Positions 1-12,715 of a DNA stretch of 64,000 nucleotides are shown piece after piece; positions within the stretch are counted from its first letter, which is position 1; every line of letters begins with the position of its first letter. The notes below the pieces were generated by a model, which saw nothing but the letters and a program-made list of their open reading frames with translations, was not told the origin of the DNA and searched no databases. The DNA is taken from contig NC_088302.1 of the NCBI RefSeq assembly GCF_032854445.1, positions 37,578,191-37,642,190 of the forward strand, in the 5' to 3' direction. The stretch comes from Liolophura sinensis. Taxonomy: Eukaryota; Mollusca; Polyplacophora; Chitonida; Chitonidae. The position numbers and the translations under genes were made by a program.

Positions 1-1420
1 ATATCCGCTGTTGTGCAAATAGGTGAACAGAGATGCTGAAATAATTCGTGATTTTGTGTAAATGGATGACAATTTATGAGAAGATACTGCAACACTCAAT
101 TTAGATATGCCACTGTAGAAAATGGAAGTGTTGCTTGTCTTTACACTGCGCATGTACAAGTGACCACAGCGCCGTATAAATCGCTCTCCGCACCTGTTTC
201 TTAATACGCCTAATTCAGTTTTGGAGTCAGCGGACCGGCGTGAAAAAATTCCGTTCGAAAAACTTAAATGGCAGTAACAGTAAAACTGGGTGATCACAAA
301 GTTAATAATTCAGCCGTTGAACAAAAACAGCTTTCTTCCAACACAATAGTTTTTTTTATCTACCTTAATTACCTATATGTAATAGTTCCACATCAGATCA
401 GCGGGAAGAAAATATCTCGACTCAAGGCATGACAAATCAGTGACTAACCACTTAAATAATAGAACAGTTGTAAATTTACCTTGTGATATCATGAAATATA
501 ATCCGTGGCATATCCGTCTCCGATTTGACCGCTACACTCTGCCTATAAGAACATCAACGTTGTAGTAAACCTGGATTTGGATTTTGTGTTTTTTAAGGAT
601 TAAAATTTAAAATGGGTTTCTCGCTTGGAATGTCTACTGTTTTTTTTTTCTGTTATTGGGACCATAGTAAAGTGGAAAAACTTAACCCCAATTCTAATTT
701 AAGAGAAATCTGAAACAAAGAAATACAAGAGCCGTCTGAATAGGGTGCCTCCTCGGTCTCCCTCACCCAGGTCCAGCACCAATAAATCAAATGCCTTTCT
801 TTGCGGGTGCTTCCATTTATCAATATTTAGGGTGAACTTTAGGAAAAATAATGTTGACGAATCTGAAATCATTTCAGTTAATTCTAAATTATATCTTCAA
901 CTGACAATAACCTCTGGGCATGTACCCTAAAAGCCTCATTCACGCATTCACATATTAGCCTTAACATGTATACCAAGTTTAATGAAATTTCATTGAGAAC
1001 TTTGGGAGGAGTTGTGTTGACAACGTCTCATTTCATTTAAGTTCAAATCCTGTCTTCAAACTGCATTAACTTGGGGAAATTTTCAGAATTTTAAACCATA
1101 ACCATCTATATATAGTCTTTAACACAACTGCTAAGTTTCATTAAATAGAGTTTGAGCGTAAAAGAGCAGTTGTTTTCACAAGCAATTCCTTTCCTTATAT
1201 CCAAACTACATCTTTAAAAAGGAGATGCAAAGTAAGGTCAACAGCACCAGCACGCTTGTGTGCAATCCTCATCATGTCAACCAAAGTATCACTAAAATCC
1301 AATAAATACCATAGGAGGAAATGCGCTTACGAGAAATGATTACAGACAGACCTAAGGACGTGCAGAGAGGAAGTAGATAGACTGGTAGACAGACATGATG
1401 GTCACTAAATATGTCCATAT

Positions 1421-1598
1421 TATTTATCTATTTTCTTGATTGGTGTTTTAAGCCGTACTCAAGAATATTTCACTTTTACAACAGTAGCCATTATGGTAGG
1501 AGGCAGGAGGAAATCGTGGGGAAACCCACGACCATTCGAAGGTCACAAGTCATTGTTCTGCTCTACCGTGCTAACTCTCAGGCCACAGAGGCCCCTCT
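1421..1598 (-). mobile_element. Short SINE variant, same tail but different head
   Basis: The minus strand reads GGGGCCTCTGTGGCC, then a shorter and divergent head, then the shared TGGTCGTGGGTTTCCCCACG body and the TTCTTGAGTACGGCTTAAAA tail. It lacks about 90 bp present in the intact copies, so it is either a deleted copy or a separate subfamily. Confidence 0.7.
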
Positions 1599-2097
1599 CA
1601 CTATATTATACATCGTGTTCAGTCCGATATGGGTTAATAAAACGGAGCCAGTGCTCATTTGCCAATAGTTGCAATATCCACTATAAAAACTTGAAATATC
1701 AACTTTGATGCGAGAAATTATCAGCTTAAAGAAATTATTTATGTGAAACTTATGTGTACAATCACATTCATACTCGAAAAAAATTATTTGATTAATTAGG
1801 TATTTGTTTGTTTGAGTTATTCCATTTTTTATTAATTATTTTCTTTCAACTTGTGGCTGATGGCTTTTAACTGGAACCTTTTCACACTAAAACTGATATA
1901 TATTCATTTTCATGGAGGATAAGGCAGATAATGATATAGGAACGGAACTGCTTCCTTTTATTTCTCTAGTTCGAAAATTAAAGTCCTGGACAAATTGTCC
2001 ACTTTACCATGGCTTTAAAAATGAAAATGATAGTTGATAGTTTATTGGTTTCATGAAACCAGCATTTCCACACAGACCCTTCATTTCATCCGTTTAT

Positions 2098-2158
2098 TGA
2101 TTTCATCGACTGGTGTTTATCGCCGTACTCAAGAATCTTTCACTATTTTCCGACGGCC
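2098..2158 (-). mobile_element. SINE 3' fragment
   Basis: Plus strand GGTGTTTATCGCCGTACTCA followed by AGAATCTTTCAC and CGACGGCCG matches the tail end of the SINE family in reverse. It is truncated after about 60 bp. Confidence 0.65.
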
Positions 2159-2754
2159 GTTAATTTCAAGGGCGATGAAAATCAATGTGTTCTGAGTAAA
2201 CATCTGGCGTTTTGGCAAGTAATGACAAAGATTCCCATGTACATGTATACTGTCTTAATCTCGTACTTTATATACTTTACCAGTTCTTGGTTTGTGTTGA
2301 ACGCTGTTTTAGGAGGTATCCTTGCAATTAATACTGATCTGAAACGTCCATTTTGGTTGACGGCTGATACACCAATTAACGTACATATAAACTCTTTTTC
2401 ACTCACAGGGCTAGCCCAATGCACGTGCCATAATGGTGTAGGGCACGTGATATCCAACAAATTTCATGTTAGGCCACATGGATAGAGACAGCACATGGCA
2501 TGTTATTGTTGTTGAGGTACAACCAACTCATTTATTCCAAGTTAGTGATCATAGTTATGACGCTTGTCTGGAATGTCCTGGAATGTTGGATTTCTCATTA
2601 AGCATACCGTTTTGTTGCCGAGATTTGCTGTCTTTGTAAAATGTTTCTTCTTACAAACAATGGCAATTGTGTTATGCCCTTTCTAAGAAAGATACTATAA
2701 TCAAAAGGAGATAAATACACCTATAAATCATCTACTAGTGTCGAATCTAATCTC

Positions 2755-2890
2755 TTTATTTATTTATTTATTTACTGGATTGATTGGTGTTATTGGTGAA
2801 TATTTCACTTATATGACGGTCAGCAGCATTACGGTGGAAGGAAACCGGGCAGAGCCCTGGGAAAACCTACCGCAATCCGCAGGGTAATGT
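2755..2890 (-). mobile_element. SINE 3' half fragment
   Basis: Starts with a TTTATTTATTTATTTATTTA tail (reverse of AAAT repeats), then GATTGGTGTTAT with a small deletion, GGTGGAAGGAAACCGGGCAG and CAATCCGCAGGG. The tRNA-like head is missing. Confidence 0.75.
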
Positions 2891-5800
2891 CGAATCTACC
2901 AAACAGTAAACGTGACACGGTTGTATATATAAACGTGACGAATCTCTATATAAATTAGTGCATTTTACCACACAACCATCGGTATACATGCCGTGTGAAT
3001 GTAATCTATGAAATGTGTAAGATGTATACAATCCCAAATTTCCCAAATGTGTCTCTAGCTAAACAATGCTGATGATGACTCTCTGGTACTGGAACAGTTG
3101 TAAACAACGCTGTACAGTGGACTCATCAACGAGAATAGATATGATAAGTGAAAAGAAGTAAGTTTGTGTACGTACCAGCGTGACTTAAATATGTTAAAAA
3201 TGAATAAGTCTATGACTTGCACAAAAGTAAAGCATATATTCATAAAAACAACATACTTAGTAAAGAAAAGTAAAATGGACATGGGTTTATTTTACTGCTA
3301 TTTTGCATCTACAAAACCTCAAGTTCTTTGGTTATAAACTGTATCTGTTTTGAAGGTGGCAATTGTTGTGGTTCCATACCAGGAGTGAAATAGGTTTATG
3401 TTTTAAAGCAGTGCAATCACCAGATTTTTATTCCAGTATAACTGACAATGACAAAATTACGGCAAGAAATACAGGCTATGCAGGAGATTCCAAATAGGGA
3501 AACTTTTAGATGGCTTAATTTGTTCCTTCGGGGTAAACTTTAATATCTTCAAGATTCATTACCCGCCTGAAGAGACAATTGAGTCCGTTCTTATATGACT
3601 ACGCTTTTGCCGCTTGGCTGAGTATATTTCTGATTAGAATGAAATAATTAAGAGAAATGGCTGATCACAGAAGGACTGAACAGGCGTGTACTCAAATATT
3701 TATAATAAGAGATAAATAATTGATTATATTCAGTGTCCATTTTTCGTCATTTCCCAGTTAATAACATTAAGGCTAGTTCCACGTTAGAACGATTTTCAAA
3801 TAATCGGATATTTATGTCATTTTCGACGGCTTAGAAGCAGCACCTAACCTTTCATTTGTTTGATAAGAACTCTCTGTTGCATTCCTCGAAGCTCGCTCTA
3901 AAAGCCATTATCACGGTTTAGATCGAAATGTCCCGATGTTTGTGGAAACTAAGACGCAATTATGGTAATGATTACCCAAGGCTGTTACCACGACGATTTT
4001 AGACTCCAGTCACACATACGAGACCCACTCCAAGCCATACTGTATACATCTGAGTTTGAAACTTAACATATAACATTCTATGCCGTGGTAAATAGCATAA
4101 GAAAGCCCGACAAAAACACGCAGAGCAGTACACACGTTTGTCGCGTTAAACACTTGAAAACAACTGAACTGCATTAAAATGAATTGTTTAGCTGTATGAT
4201 GAACATTACTGCTTAATATCACTATGTTTTTTTCTTCTAAATCTAAACGTGAAGTAGACATAGTATGATTCTTAATAAGTTACATACTAAATACATCATG
4301 GTGTTTCTGTTCCATGAAATGAAAAGAGGTACCTATCCTTTTCCAGGATTAATTCATCTTGTTTCACAGAACACAAAAGTGAGATATTCACATCAAAATG
4401 CAGACCTGCAGGAAAAAGAACCACTCTTGGACAGTGATGATTTTGTCAGCTAAAATCTTTTCGTTTGCCATAGGCGAACCTGGGACCTCTGTGACTTATA
4501 CGCCTTGAACTCTGGTGTCGTTTTCACTGATGGGCTTCTTAACCAATCAGGTCATTGTCTTGAATCAACATTCTGCTAGTTCAGCAGTGGCATTACATCA
4601 GGGGGTTTGTCAGGTACCTTTGACATGAACGCCGTATAAAACGAAAAGTTCACACTGCGTTAAAGTCCAATCAAATACAAAGGTTAAAAAATGATTTCAA
4701 CAAGAAGCCAACATCCACGGTGGCATTGTTTACATTGAAGTTAGAATTCAATCCACTTGCAAACAATGTACATGCATGAATGCCTACAAACTAATCATTT
4801 TATATTATCTCTAAGTCAGATCTCACCAACAAATCACTCGGTAATGGATTATTTGCATAACAATGTGTAGCGTAGTGTAAAATGTCGTCTGTCTATTACA
4901 AAGAGATGCAAGTATGAATAATGCGTACAGCCTTAGTACAACGCTGGCTGCACCATCTGTCTATATGATAATGAATGAGAAATCCAACTTGTCCTATGTC
5001 CTACTGGACTGCAAACATTCTAACGGTTAATTAGTGTTTGTACACATGCTAATCTGCCACATGGCCAGCTGTTAAGCCATGATCATGTAAGGTTTTTGAT
5101 GGACCAAACACAATTCACTCTGTCTATTTATTATGCAATCGAAACAAACGATTTACCACATTGTGCGTCAGCCTCTGATCATCAATCACAAGATATCAAA
5201 TAATACTGAGTGACGTATTCATATTTAATAGGGTTTCGGTATTACCAATCCTTGACTAAACCCGCAATGTGCAAAAACCTTTTAACAGTACCTGGTTTAT
5301 TATTTATTTAAAACTTATTCCTCAAATAAAACACAAACACCTATTTTTCGCAGAAAAAATGTTGTTTCCAGACAGTTTTTGTGAGATACAGACAATTTGA
5401 ACGCAGACATGGTGATCAACCCGTTGGTGTTGAGGTACTTAAATCCATTTATATACTATTGCACGGGTAAACGAGCTATTTTTTAATAATGAGGTCCTAA
5501 CGTTAGATATTTATATGGGAATATGTTTCGTTCCCAGTCGCTATAGTATGCAGTGTGAGATTACACTAGTACTTCTGCAAGGATCAACAGAAAAAAGTAG
5601 CCTTGTTATTAATTCCGGTTAGAATCAATAAAGTCCACAGTTCTTCAAGATGGCAAAAAAAAAACAGAAACAAAAAAAAAAAACAAAAACAAACATTAGC
5701 AACGTTGCGATCAATGGCCAAATGGCTCCAACTTCTAAAAATCTTTTATCATTTAACGACTATATACCTCATTTAGCATGCTATATATTACTCGATATTG

Positions 5801-6656
5801 AAAATATATACAATGTCATTTCACTGATGTCCAAAGATAATTATCAGATTTATTACTTTTTGTGATTGAAATTCCAGAAGGAAAAAACACACCGATAGTC
5901 ATAATATGTTACTTAGGCTCTACGGACAGTCAATGGCCAGGGCAGGGCACATATGACGCTTGATGTGTACAGTGACTACAGATTTCGAATATGTTGCTTG
6001 TCTGTCATCCAGCTATGATTTACCAACAACCATTTATATTGCCTTTGTGCACGAAACGTGCTGTTGGTTTGGGGAAAATCAATTAAAGATAAAATTCATG
6101 CTTGAGACATTTGGTGTTTGGAGATGAGCCATTTAATTTCCACAGCAATCAACGTCTGAAGGAGAATAAACTATCCAGACGCGTCATGATTTTCAGCTCA
6201 GAGTATGACCCATTCTCTTGGCTAGTAATTGGTATCACCGCTTTATGTAATGTACAAACTGATTCCACTTCAGGCCTGTGGTGGGAATGAATATTGACTA
6301 TTTGGACGCTGACTTCAAATGGTACATTGTTCTCCGGCGCACATCTATTGAAGACCAATGTGTATGTGCTCAGACGGATTTTGTATTGTTGCTGAAGTCC
6401 GATTGTCTCCCTTCCATCGAGGCTTGATCGAAAGGGATGGAATCAGACTAAACCATTTTATATACACATTTCCTGACACTCAAGATTGGGCCATAACCGA
6501 AAGCGTAAAGAGAGACAAGATCAACACATGAAACTCTAAATTCTATTTTGATTCAAACAATGCTTCCATTAATGCATAATGTGATTTCAGTCAGTCCCCA
6601 ATACCTGCGATTACGATAAAGGGATTTGTTATAAGACAGAATATGTTTGTACTTAC

Positions 6657-6806
6657 TTGCTGTACTCAGCTCGAAGCTGTCTGACACTTTCACACTGTCC
6701 CCTATGTGATCCAGCTCAAACATGTCGTTGTCTACTTTATTAAATCGTATAACGGCGTACCGGAAGGCAGCCTCGATCTCCCTCGATTCCGTATCAAAGA
6801 TGGAAC
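6657..6806 (-). CDS. AMPA-like ionotropic glutamate receptor, gene 1, exon 2 (ATD start)
   Basis: A 150-nt exon of the minus-strand receptor, with acceptor TTTTTTAAG and donor GTAAGT, phase 1 on both sides. The translation begins GSIFDTESREIEAAFRYAV and ends near SDSFELSTA. These are the first strand and helix of the periplasmic-binding-protein-like ATD, with the family hallmarks GxIFD, the AFRYAV helix and a D-SF-LS segment before the conserved Cys. It aligns without gaps to exon 2 of the plus-strand gene (42144-42293, also 150 nt), with about one third identical residues. No Met start lies inside, so protein-based gene calling on single frames would miss it. The next exon, expected to start with Cys and a GVFxLFG motif, is not found between here and the left edge, so it probably lies outside. 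The AMPA-like subtype is inferred from the ATD only; kainate-like is the main alternative. Confidence 0.85.
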
Positions 6807-7942
6807 CTTAAAAAAGATATATTTATATTTTAGTTAACATTATTCGCATAATAAACATCGTGTGATTTTAGTTACACATAACCCTTGTATGTAGCAAGTA
6901 GGCCAAAATCATAAAATAATAATGGTCATCGGCGCAAATAACAGCACCTTAAGCCTTTCACATTAAAGATTAGCTTTATTTGCTTATATATTAGAGGGTT
7001 TTGTCTTCCCACACGAATTCCCGCGGGGAAGTCTGACATGATTGAGAGGTACCCCCGTGGATGTATGGTGTGAGGGTAGGCGAATTTAGCCAGCTGATGT
7101 CGGGTGCACATTGCTAACAATATTACTCAGTACATCAAATATCAGTAGTAAGGCGACATGAAAAATTCAGTGATGCAAAGTGAATTAAACATTTACACCC
7201 CAGTCTTAAGACATTATCGTGTTGTATACCTTTAGAAATATAACAATGTTTGCAGCAAAAACAGCGGAATTCTGACATCGTATCTTATTTAGAGGACAAT
7301 GGCAGATGTGTCCATACCAGTCTATTCGGTTTGCGTGGGTTTGACCCTTTTCTTCACCCCGAGATACATGGGATTTTCATGACAACGGGGTTTTAATCAC
7401 GAGTCCGTGCTTTACTAAGTGGTGAAGGATCTATGTCCATTCCCTTTTCATCTGCAGCCCTACCAGCAGATATGTGAACCCATTGATATGGCTATACAGG
7501 CTCGTCGCTATCTCCAGTCGTCAAGGCATGTACCCAGCTACCCATTAGTGAGGCACGATGGCTTACAAAATTCGCAATGCATGAACTACGTGATTTACGT
7601 GCTAATTTTCGTCCCCACAAAGGGGCAAATTCAACCATTTTGCGGGAGTACATGATGGATAGAAAGTAATGGAGGACAAGTATCACGTCGTGTTTCATGC
7701 TTAGTCATGGCTTTTCCTCATCTTTACACACTCTAAAGACGAAAACCAGGACTCTTATTTTATAACGGCACATTATCTTTCCACAGCCAGCACCAGACGC
7801 CTTCAGGAGATATGAGATAGTAGAAAATGGTATTTATTGTGGTTCCACTCGCTGTTCAATTCAGATTTTAATCTAGGAATAATTCTTATCCGGCTCACGA
7901 ATGGAAAAACAAGGCCAAGGAATGAATAAGGGTTCAACTTAC
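6807..7942 (-). other. Intron 1 of receptor gene 1
   Basis: A 1136-bp intron with GTAAGT donor and TTTTTTAAG acceptor. It contains no recognised repeat and no convincing coding frame. It is some 15 times shorter than the orthologous-position intron of gene 2. Confidence 0.7.
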
Positions 7943-8036
7943 CAATTGGTATCTTTCGCAGAGAAGAGATTCCGATGAAAACATGGCTGGCCACCCAGTA
8001 ATGTAAGAACACCGCGGCGAGATTGTTCACAGGCAT
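7943..8036 (-). CDS. AMPA-like ionotropic glutamate receptor, gene 1, exon 1 (signal peptide)
   Basis: This is the first coding exon of the minus-strand receptor gene. It encodes about 31 residues: ATG at 8036-8034, a short N-terminus, a hydrophobic core (LAAVFLHYWVASHVFIGISS) typical of a signal peptide, then RKIPI and the first base of a Gly codon. The exon ends at a strong GTAAGT donor in phase 1. Joined to exon 2 it reads IPIG-SIFD, matching the beta-1 strand start of iGluR amino-terminal domains (compare IQIGGLF in vertebrate AMPA receptors, known from the family). A GTG two codons upstream is in frame, but the ATG is the natural start. The exon directs the receptor to the secretory pathway and plasma membrane. 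The 5' UTR boundary is not visible. The neighbour across 17 kb is a paralogue on the opposite strand. Confidence 0.8.
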
Positions 8037-8480
8037 TTCCACCTTTCGAGCATAACCAAGGCTAGAGACATATCATGAAGGGCTATTTCCATCCTCTGTG
8101 TGTAAGGCTATAGCTCGTCATGGGCGACAGTCACCTTCCCCGGTACCATACAGCCATGCCGACCGTTTTAGGATAGTCAATGAGGGGCGACAATAGATAC
8201 GTTTGCGCATGCGCTCCCAATAAAGCTAATTCACTTTAGTGCTTTCTCGGCATACGATAAAACTGGCAAATTTCTTCTAATGCGCAAACGTACGCCTTTG
8301 CGCGGGACAAGACCAATTAATTCTTTTCGTTAATTCTACCGTACCAACCGACTTTCCCCAGATATTTGCCAGTCATTTCCCAAAGAGCAGACGAAGAAAA
8401 TTGATCCAGGACCATTGTGAGAAGAGCTTACCGGGCAGTGACGTCTCGAACATACCCCCACATGTTCACACCAGTACTGA
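8037..8480 (-). promoter_or_regulatory. Candidate promoter and 5' UTR of receptor gene 1, with an NRF1-like site
   Basis: This is the sequence immediately upstream of the gene 1 start codon. It holds TGCGCATGCGC at 8204-8214, a full match to the NRF1 consensus (YGCGCAYGCGCR, established for animals), about 170 bp upstream of the ATG. A second cluster of CG-containing motifs (TGCGCAAACGTACG, then TTTGCGCGGG) lies at about 8280-8308. CpG dinucleotides are visibly denser than in the surrounding AT-rich DNA. I see no convincing TATA box. The transcription start is not determinable from sequence alone. Confidence 0.45.
8204..8214. promoter_or_regulatory. NRF1-type site, perfect
   Basis: TGCGCATGCGC matches the palindromic NRF1 consensus exactly. 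It is about 170 bp upstream of the gene 1 start codon. NRF1 is a conserved animal transcription factor; in mammals it has been reported to regulate AMPA receptor subunit genes (recalled, not checked here). Confidence 0.5.
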
Positions 8481-11400
8481 ACAGACCAGTTTAACCTAAC
8501 ATTATTAAACCAGAAAAAAGGCTACTTTATTTCCATCGTCTTAAAATATAACTATTGTGATCATTGACAAAATGGCTCATTTTTCTGCGACGTTGATGTG
8601 GTAGTAGCACAAACAACGGCTATCAAGGAAGGTGGCCATGCACAGAGCACCCAGCCTGATCATCCCCTCAATTTGTCCATTAGAAGTTGAACTACGGCTC
8701 GACAGTGCACCAATGGCTGTTAGGCTATCGATCGCTCCTCCATAGCCGCTTGGCTAAGCTTGCCAGGCCTCTCTCTCTTGATCCCCCGGTTATACGTTAA
8801 CGGAAATTTGTCAAGGGCAGATGTTACCGTCATGTATAGAAAATGTTGATCGTTACCGGAAGTAAACCAAAGCGCTCGTGGCTAGCTAAATGCTGTGGTG
8901 TGAGCTCCTGCAAAAGCTGATTGTAGTCAATGAGACAACGTGTAGCGCTGGCTGGCCAATTATCTTTAAACGTCGCAAAAGACTTCTTCGTCGTGAAATA
9001 GCTTGCTTCTTGTTTAGACTATATGCACAAAACAGCCTGCTAACTGATCAAACGAGTCAAAAAGCCAAACCTTTGGGCGTCGAAGATATCTCTGTGTGTT
9101 AAAGTAAGGGTGGTCTTAATGGGGATATTAGATACACCGAGTTTTCGTTGAATTGCCTCCCTTGGCACTGTCGGTCGACGGTGTTCACAGATACTTTCAT
9201 TCCTAAAATGCAAATGTTAAAATGTCAAAATATCCCAGGTCTTAAAATAATACATCGTGTTAAATGCTGAAAACATGTGAGCCCCCTGCAATAATCGTAA
9301 AATGTTGCGCTTGAGTGATGATTCTTTGCAAGTAAGAATACAAGACCCTTTTTGATGCAGAACACAACACCGATAAGTGTTAATGTCACATTAACATAGT
9401 GTAATGAAATTGAATGGCATTTTTTTAAATGATCAATTTTTCACACTTTCGAAATCTTTAGTCTAATATTATAAGCACTTTCCTACCTTCTTCAATGTCT
9501 AAATATTTCATTTAGCGTTATCAAATTTATTTACATCTCCGTTTCAATAGAATACTTTGAGCACGATGTTTCGTACCCTTTTGTACGCTTGAGATGAAGG
9601 AAGTATAACTCTAATGAAAATTTTAACTCAAATAATTACTGATTATCCTGTCATTTTAATATACCGTTATAGTGAAAAAAACGACCATTTCTTTACAATT
9701 ATTTTATAGCTCTTTAATACACATGCAAACCTACCCTATGCATGTTAGCCTATGCCAAGATAAACTTGATAAGAAGCTAAGAGCACACTGTAATGAAGGT
9801 AAAATTTTGACTCTCAAGACAATATATCTGTTCTCATAACACGATAAACAGGACATTACACATCATGCATCATAGTTTACTTGCTAAAGTATTGTGATTA
9901 TTTGTGCATTTCTCCCTGTAGGGCAAATTTAACATCAGTTTAATGGGCTCCGGAAATCTCTCGATGTAAGCTCAACGATCAAGAAGATCTAAATAGTCAC
10001 CTAAAATAGCAGACCTAAAATAATGACCTGTAATATGCTGTATAATATAAGCATTGAAAATAGGGGAAAATAGCAGCAAGGACAAAAATAGATAGTTTCA
10101 TTATTCGTTGTTAAATCCCTCCGTAGAGGGAAAAAAATATACATGTATCTGTATTTATCGTAAGAAAATGGATGATGCCCAAAGGGCTTTCTCGCTGCAA
10201 ATAAGTCTGTCTAGTTCGGGTGCAGCTTTAAGTCAAGGAGGTCGACAGGAACTTGGTAAAGGTAGCTGGTTTCCTTAACCCATAATCCCAACAGACATCA
10301 TATATGTGAACAATTGACCAATCACCAATCAACCAATCAATAAGTTTTAGAAAAAGTTTAAATGTAACCAGTACATATCTTTGCTTTTCTCAAAGTACGC
10401 TTTTATGATGAGAGTGTAAAGCATTACACAATGCTCTAGTCGCAAATGTTCAGTGGAAGATAGTGGAAGTGTAAAGAGAGTGAGACCAATCACAATGTGT
10501 AAATAATGTCTGAGATCCACAACAGCTCAAAAATAACTACAAGATCAGCAATTTCCTTTCAGCTGATACTTTTCAGTGCTCAGGCTGATCGTATAACAAT
10601 TATTTTTTCATTAATTATTGCAGCTGAGACGTTCTTTTTTTATTATTTGAGAGAAGAGTCCAGACTTAAACCTCGACGGGAAATCAATATTTTATATTTA
10701 CTAGTGTACTTCAGGGATAGCAGGGGGCACTGGAATTTTAATATTTGATAACCCCAAGGAATGTTACGTTCAACTTTGAACACCATGCGTCAGTGTTAGT
10801 CAGCTTAGGACCAGTGCCACGAAAGCTAGCTGTTGTGTTTTATGGCGTCTGGATTGGGTTTAGAAACAGTAAGTTCCAGACTTGGCCAACTGCGCAAGGA
10901 AACTGAGAGCAAAAAAAAAATACGTTTAATTTAAAACGTCTGGGGATGCCCCGCACTGTCGTGGGCCCGTTAATTCCGGGAAGGAATGAGGCTCCCAGAG
11001 ATACGCCTTGTGTGCAAGGCCCACAATTACCATCCAAGACTGAACAATAAATTTAGAAAAAAATAGCCTCCCTTTTTTCCCTTTCTTAGTAAGTGCTGGG
11101 TAGAAGTTAACTTGTTCCATACGGTTAATAATAATTCTATACATAATAAATTCCGTGCGATTCACGTAAAATACAAGGCGCACTTTTGGCGAGGATATTG
11201 TGTGTGACCACAATTAAAAATTATTGATTCTAAGAGACATTCGTAAACCACACATAAATCGGAATGGGATTGTCCGGGTCAGTTATTGCAAAAATCTCAA
11301 CACAAGTTTATATATACAAAATAAAATGTATGAAATATGGATGATTACAAGCAAAAGATTATCCATCAATTATCAATGATGCTTTGAAAGACTTTTAATT

Positions 11401-11488
11401 TTTGCGATTAGTTAAAAAATACCTCCACTGATTGCATAAAAATAAAATGCAATTATATGAAATCCTTTCATATAATAAGCAGAAACAT

Positions 11489-11785
11489 TATCTTTGCCTT
11501 TTTGGGGGGGCCTCCGTGGCTCGGTTGATTAGCGCGCTAGCGCAGCATAATGACCCAGGAGTCTCTCACCAATGCGGTCGCTGTGAGTTCAAATTAAGAT
11601 CATGCTGGCTTTCTCTCCGGCCGTAAGGGGGAAGGTCTGTCGGTAACCTGCGGATGATCGTGGGTTTCCCCCGGACTATGCCCGGTTTCCTCCCACTGTA
11701 ATGCTGGCCGTCGTCGTATAAGTGAAATATTCTTGAGTACGGGGTAAAACAACAATCAAATAAATAAATAAATATCTTTGCCTTT
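11489..11785 (+). mobile_element. Intact tRNA-derived SINE with 13-bp target-site duplication
   Basis: The element body is 11502-11772, flanked by a perfect 13-bp direct repeat, TATCTTTGCCTTT, at 11489-11501 and 11773-11785. The head begins GGGGGGGCCTCCGTGGCTCGG and contains an A-box-like TGGCTCGGTTGA and a B-box-like GAGTTCAAA, the signature of an RNA polymerase III promoter derived from a tRNA. The body carries a GTGGGTTTCCCCCGG block. The tail is ATTCTTGAGTACGGGGTAAA followed by AAATAAATAAAT. It is non-autonomous and encodes no protein. The clean duplication shows insertion by retrotransposition, and the sharpness of the duplication suggests it is fairly recent. Confidence 0.9.
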
Positions 11786-12639
11786 AATGAACAGGTATTG
11801 AACGCTCATTTCTGTCACAACCTTTTTGTCTCATTATCATGAAGAAACTATTTTCATAATATCAAAATATCGTAAAACATACACAGTTTCAGTGTTTAGC
11901 AGTTGTTTATCGATTTGCATTATATATTATGGGTCCACGACCATAATATATTGACCTCTATGCCGTCAAAAATCTTATATAGGAGAAGCTGGAGATATTA
12001 TGCGCAAAAGAACCAGGGATATCGACAACAAATTAACCCTGATTCTTTAAGACTTCTTAAAGTCAGTAAACACATTTGGGCATGCATCAAAAATATCATG
12101 AGATCATGATCTCAATATTACCCTTTTTAAAAATTATTTTCGGAGGATAATACAAAACGTGTTCATATGGAACATCACTTCCCTCGGAAATTCAGCCCAC
12201 ACGCTTTCTCTCTCTCGCGTGTTCAAAACCAGTTTAGGGACAGGAATTTTCTAACATTCCACTGCTTTCATTGTTCTCTGTACCTCCGTAGCGAAATGTA
12301 AATAACGGTTCTCTCTCGTGTAGTCTTACATGACATGTGTCTATGTGTGGAAAAAGACATTCGTATACCAGCCATCAACCAAGATGGACTTTCCAGGTCC
12401 ATAATCGCAAGGTCAGTTCCAAAACCAGAAACTTAAGAAAATATATAAAGTGCGAAATTAGGACAGACATATACCATCAGAAGCAGTCAACAGTATTCAA
12501 TGAGGTTGTGAAGACGCAAGTTTTTTTTCTAGGCGAATGAGTTAAATCAGTATTCAAATTGTGTACACACGCAGAAAGAATCACCAGTATGACTTTTTCG
12601 TTTACTTTAAGATCTTCAGTTTCTACGACCAATAATATA

Positions 12640-12715
12640 TTGACCTTCATGGCTTAAATGAAAAATTATTGAGTATCGTGCTAAACAGCATTTTTTTAAA
12701 TCAATAAATAAGAAT
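12640..12715 (+). mobile_element. Decayed SINE tail
   Basis: Contains ATTATTGAGTATCGTGCTAA followed by ACAGC and AATCAATAAATAAG, a diverged form of the shared tail. Only the terminal part is recognisable. Confidence 0.5.

Larger units (their letters stand above)
1..6656 (-). other. Intron 2 (partial) of receptor gene 1
   Basis: Non-coding by inference, because it follows the exon 2 donor at 6656-6651. I see no second-lobe or Cys-GVF receptor exon here on the minus strand. Content: three minus-oriented SINE pieces (listed separately), an A-rich tract at about 5650-5694 made of poly-A and CAAAA runs, and otherwise AT-rich unique-looking sequence. The frames present (for example 2182-2460 minus, 4010-4261 minus) have no recognisable motif. 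Confidence 0.6.

Noticed and set aside
1-6656. Exon 3 of receptor gene 1
   Set aside because: I looked for a minus-strand Cys-GVFxxFG segment and the YDSD-G motif and found neither. It is probably beyond the left edge.
11502-11600. Possible functional tRNA gene
   Set aside because: A- and B-box-like motifs are present, but the cloverleaf arms do not close, the box spacing is too large, and the unit is part of a dispersed SINE.
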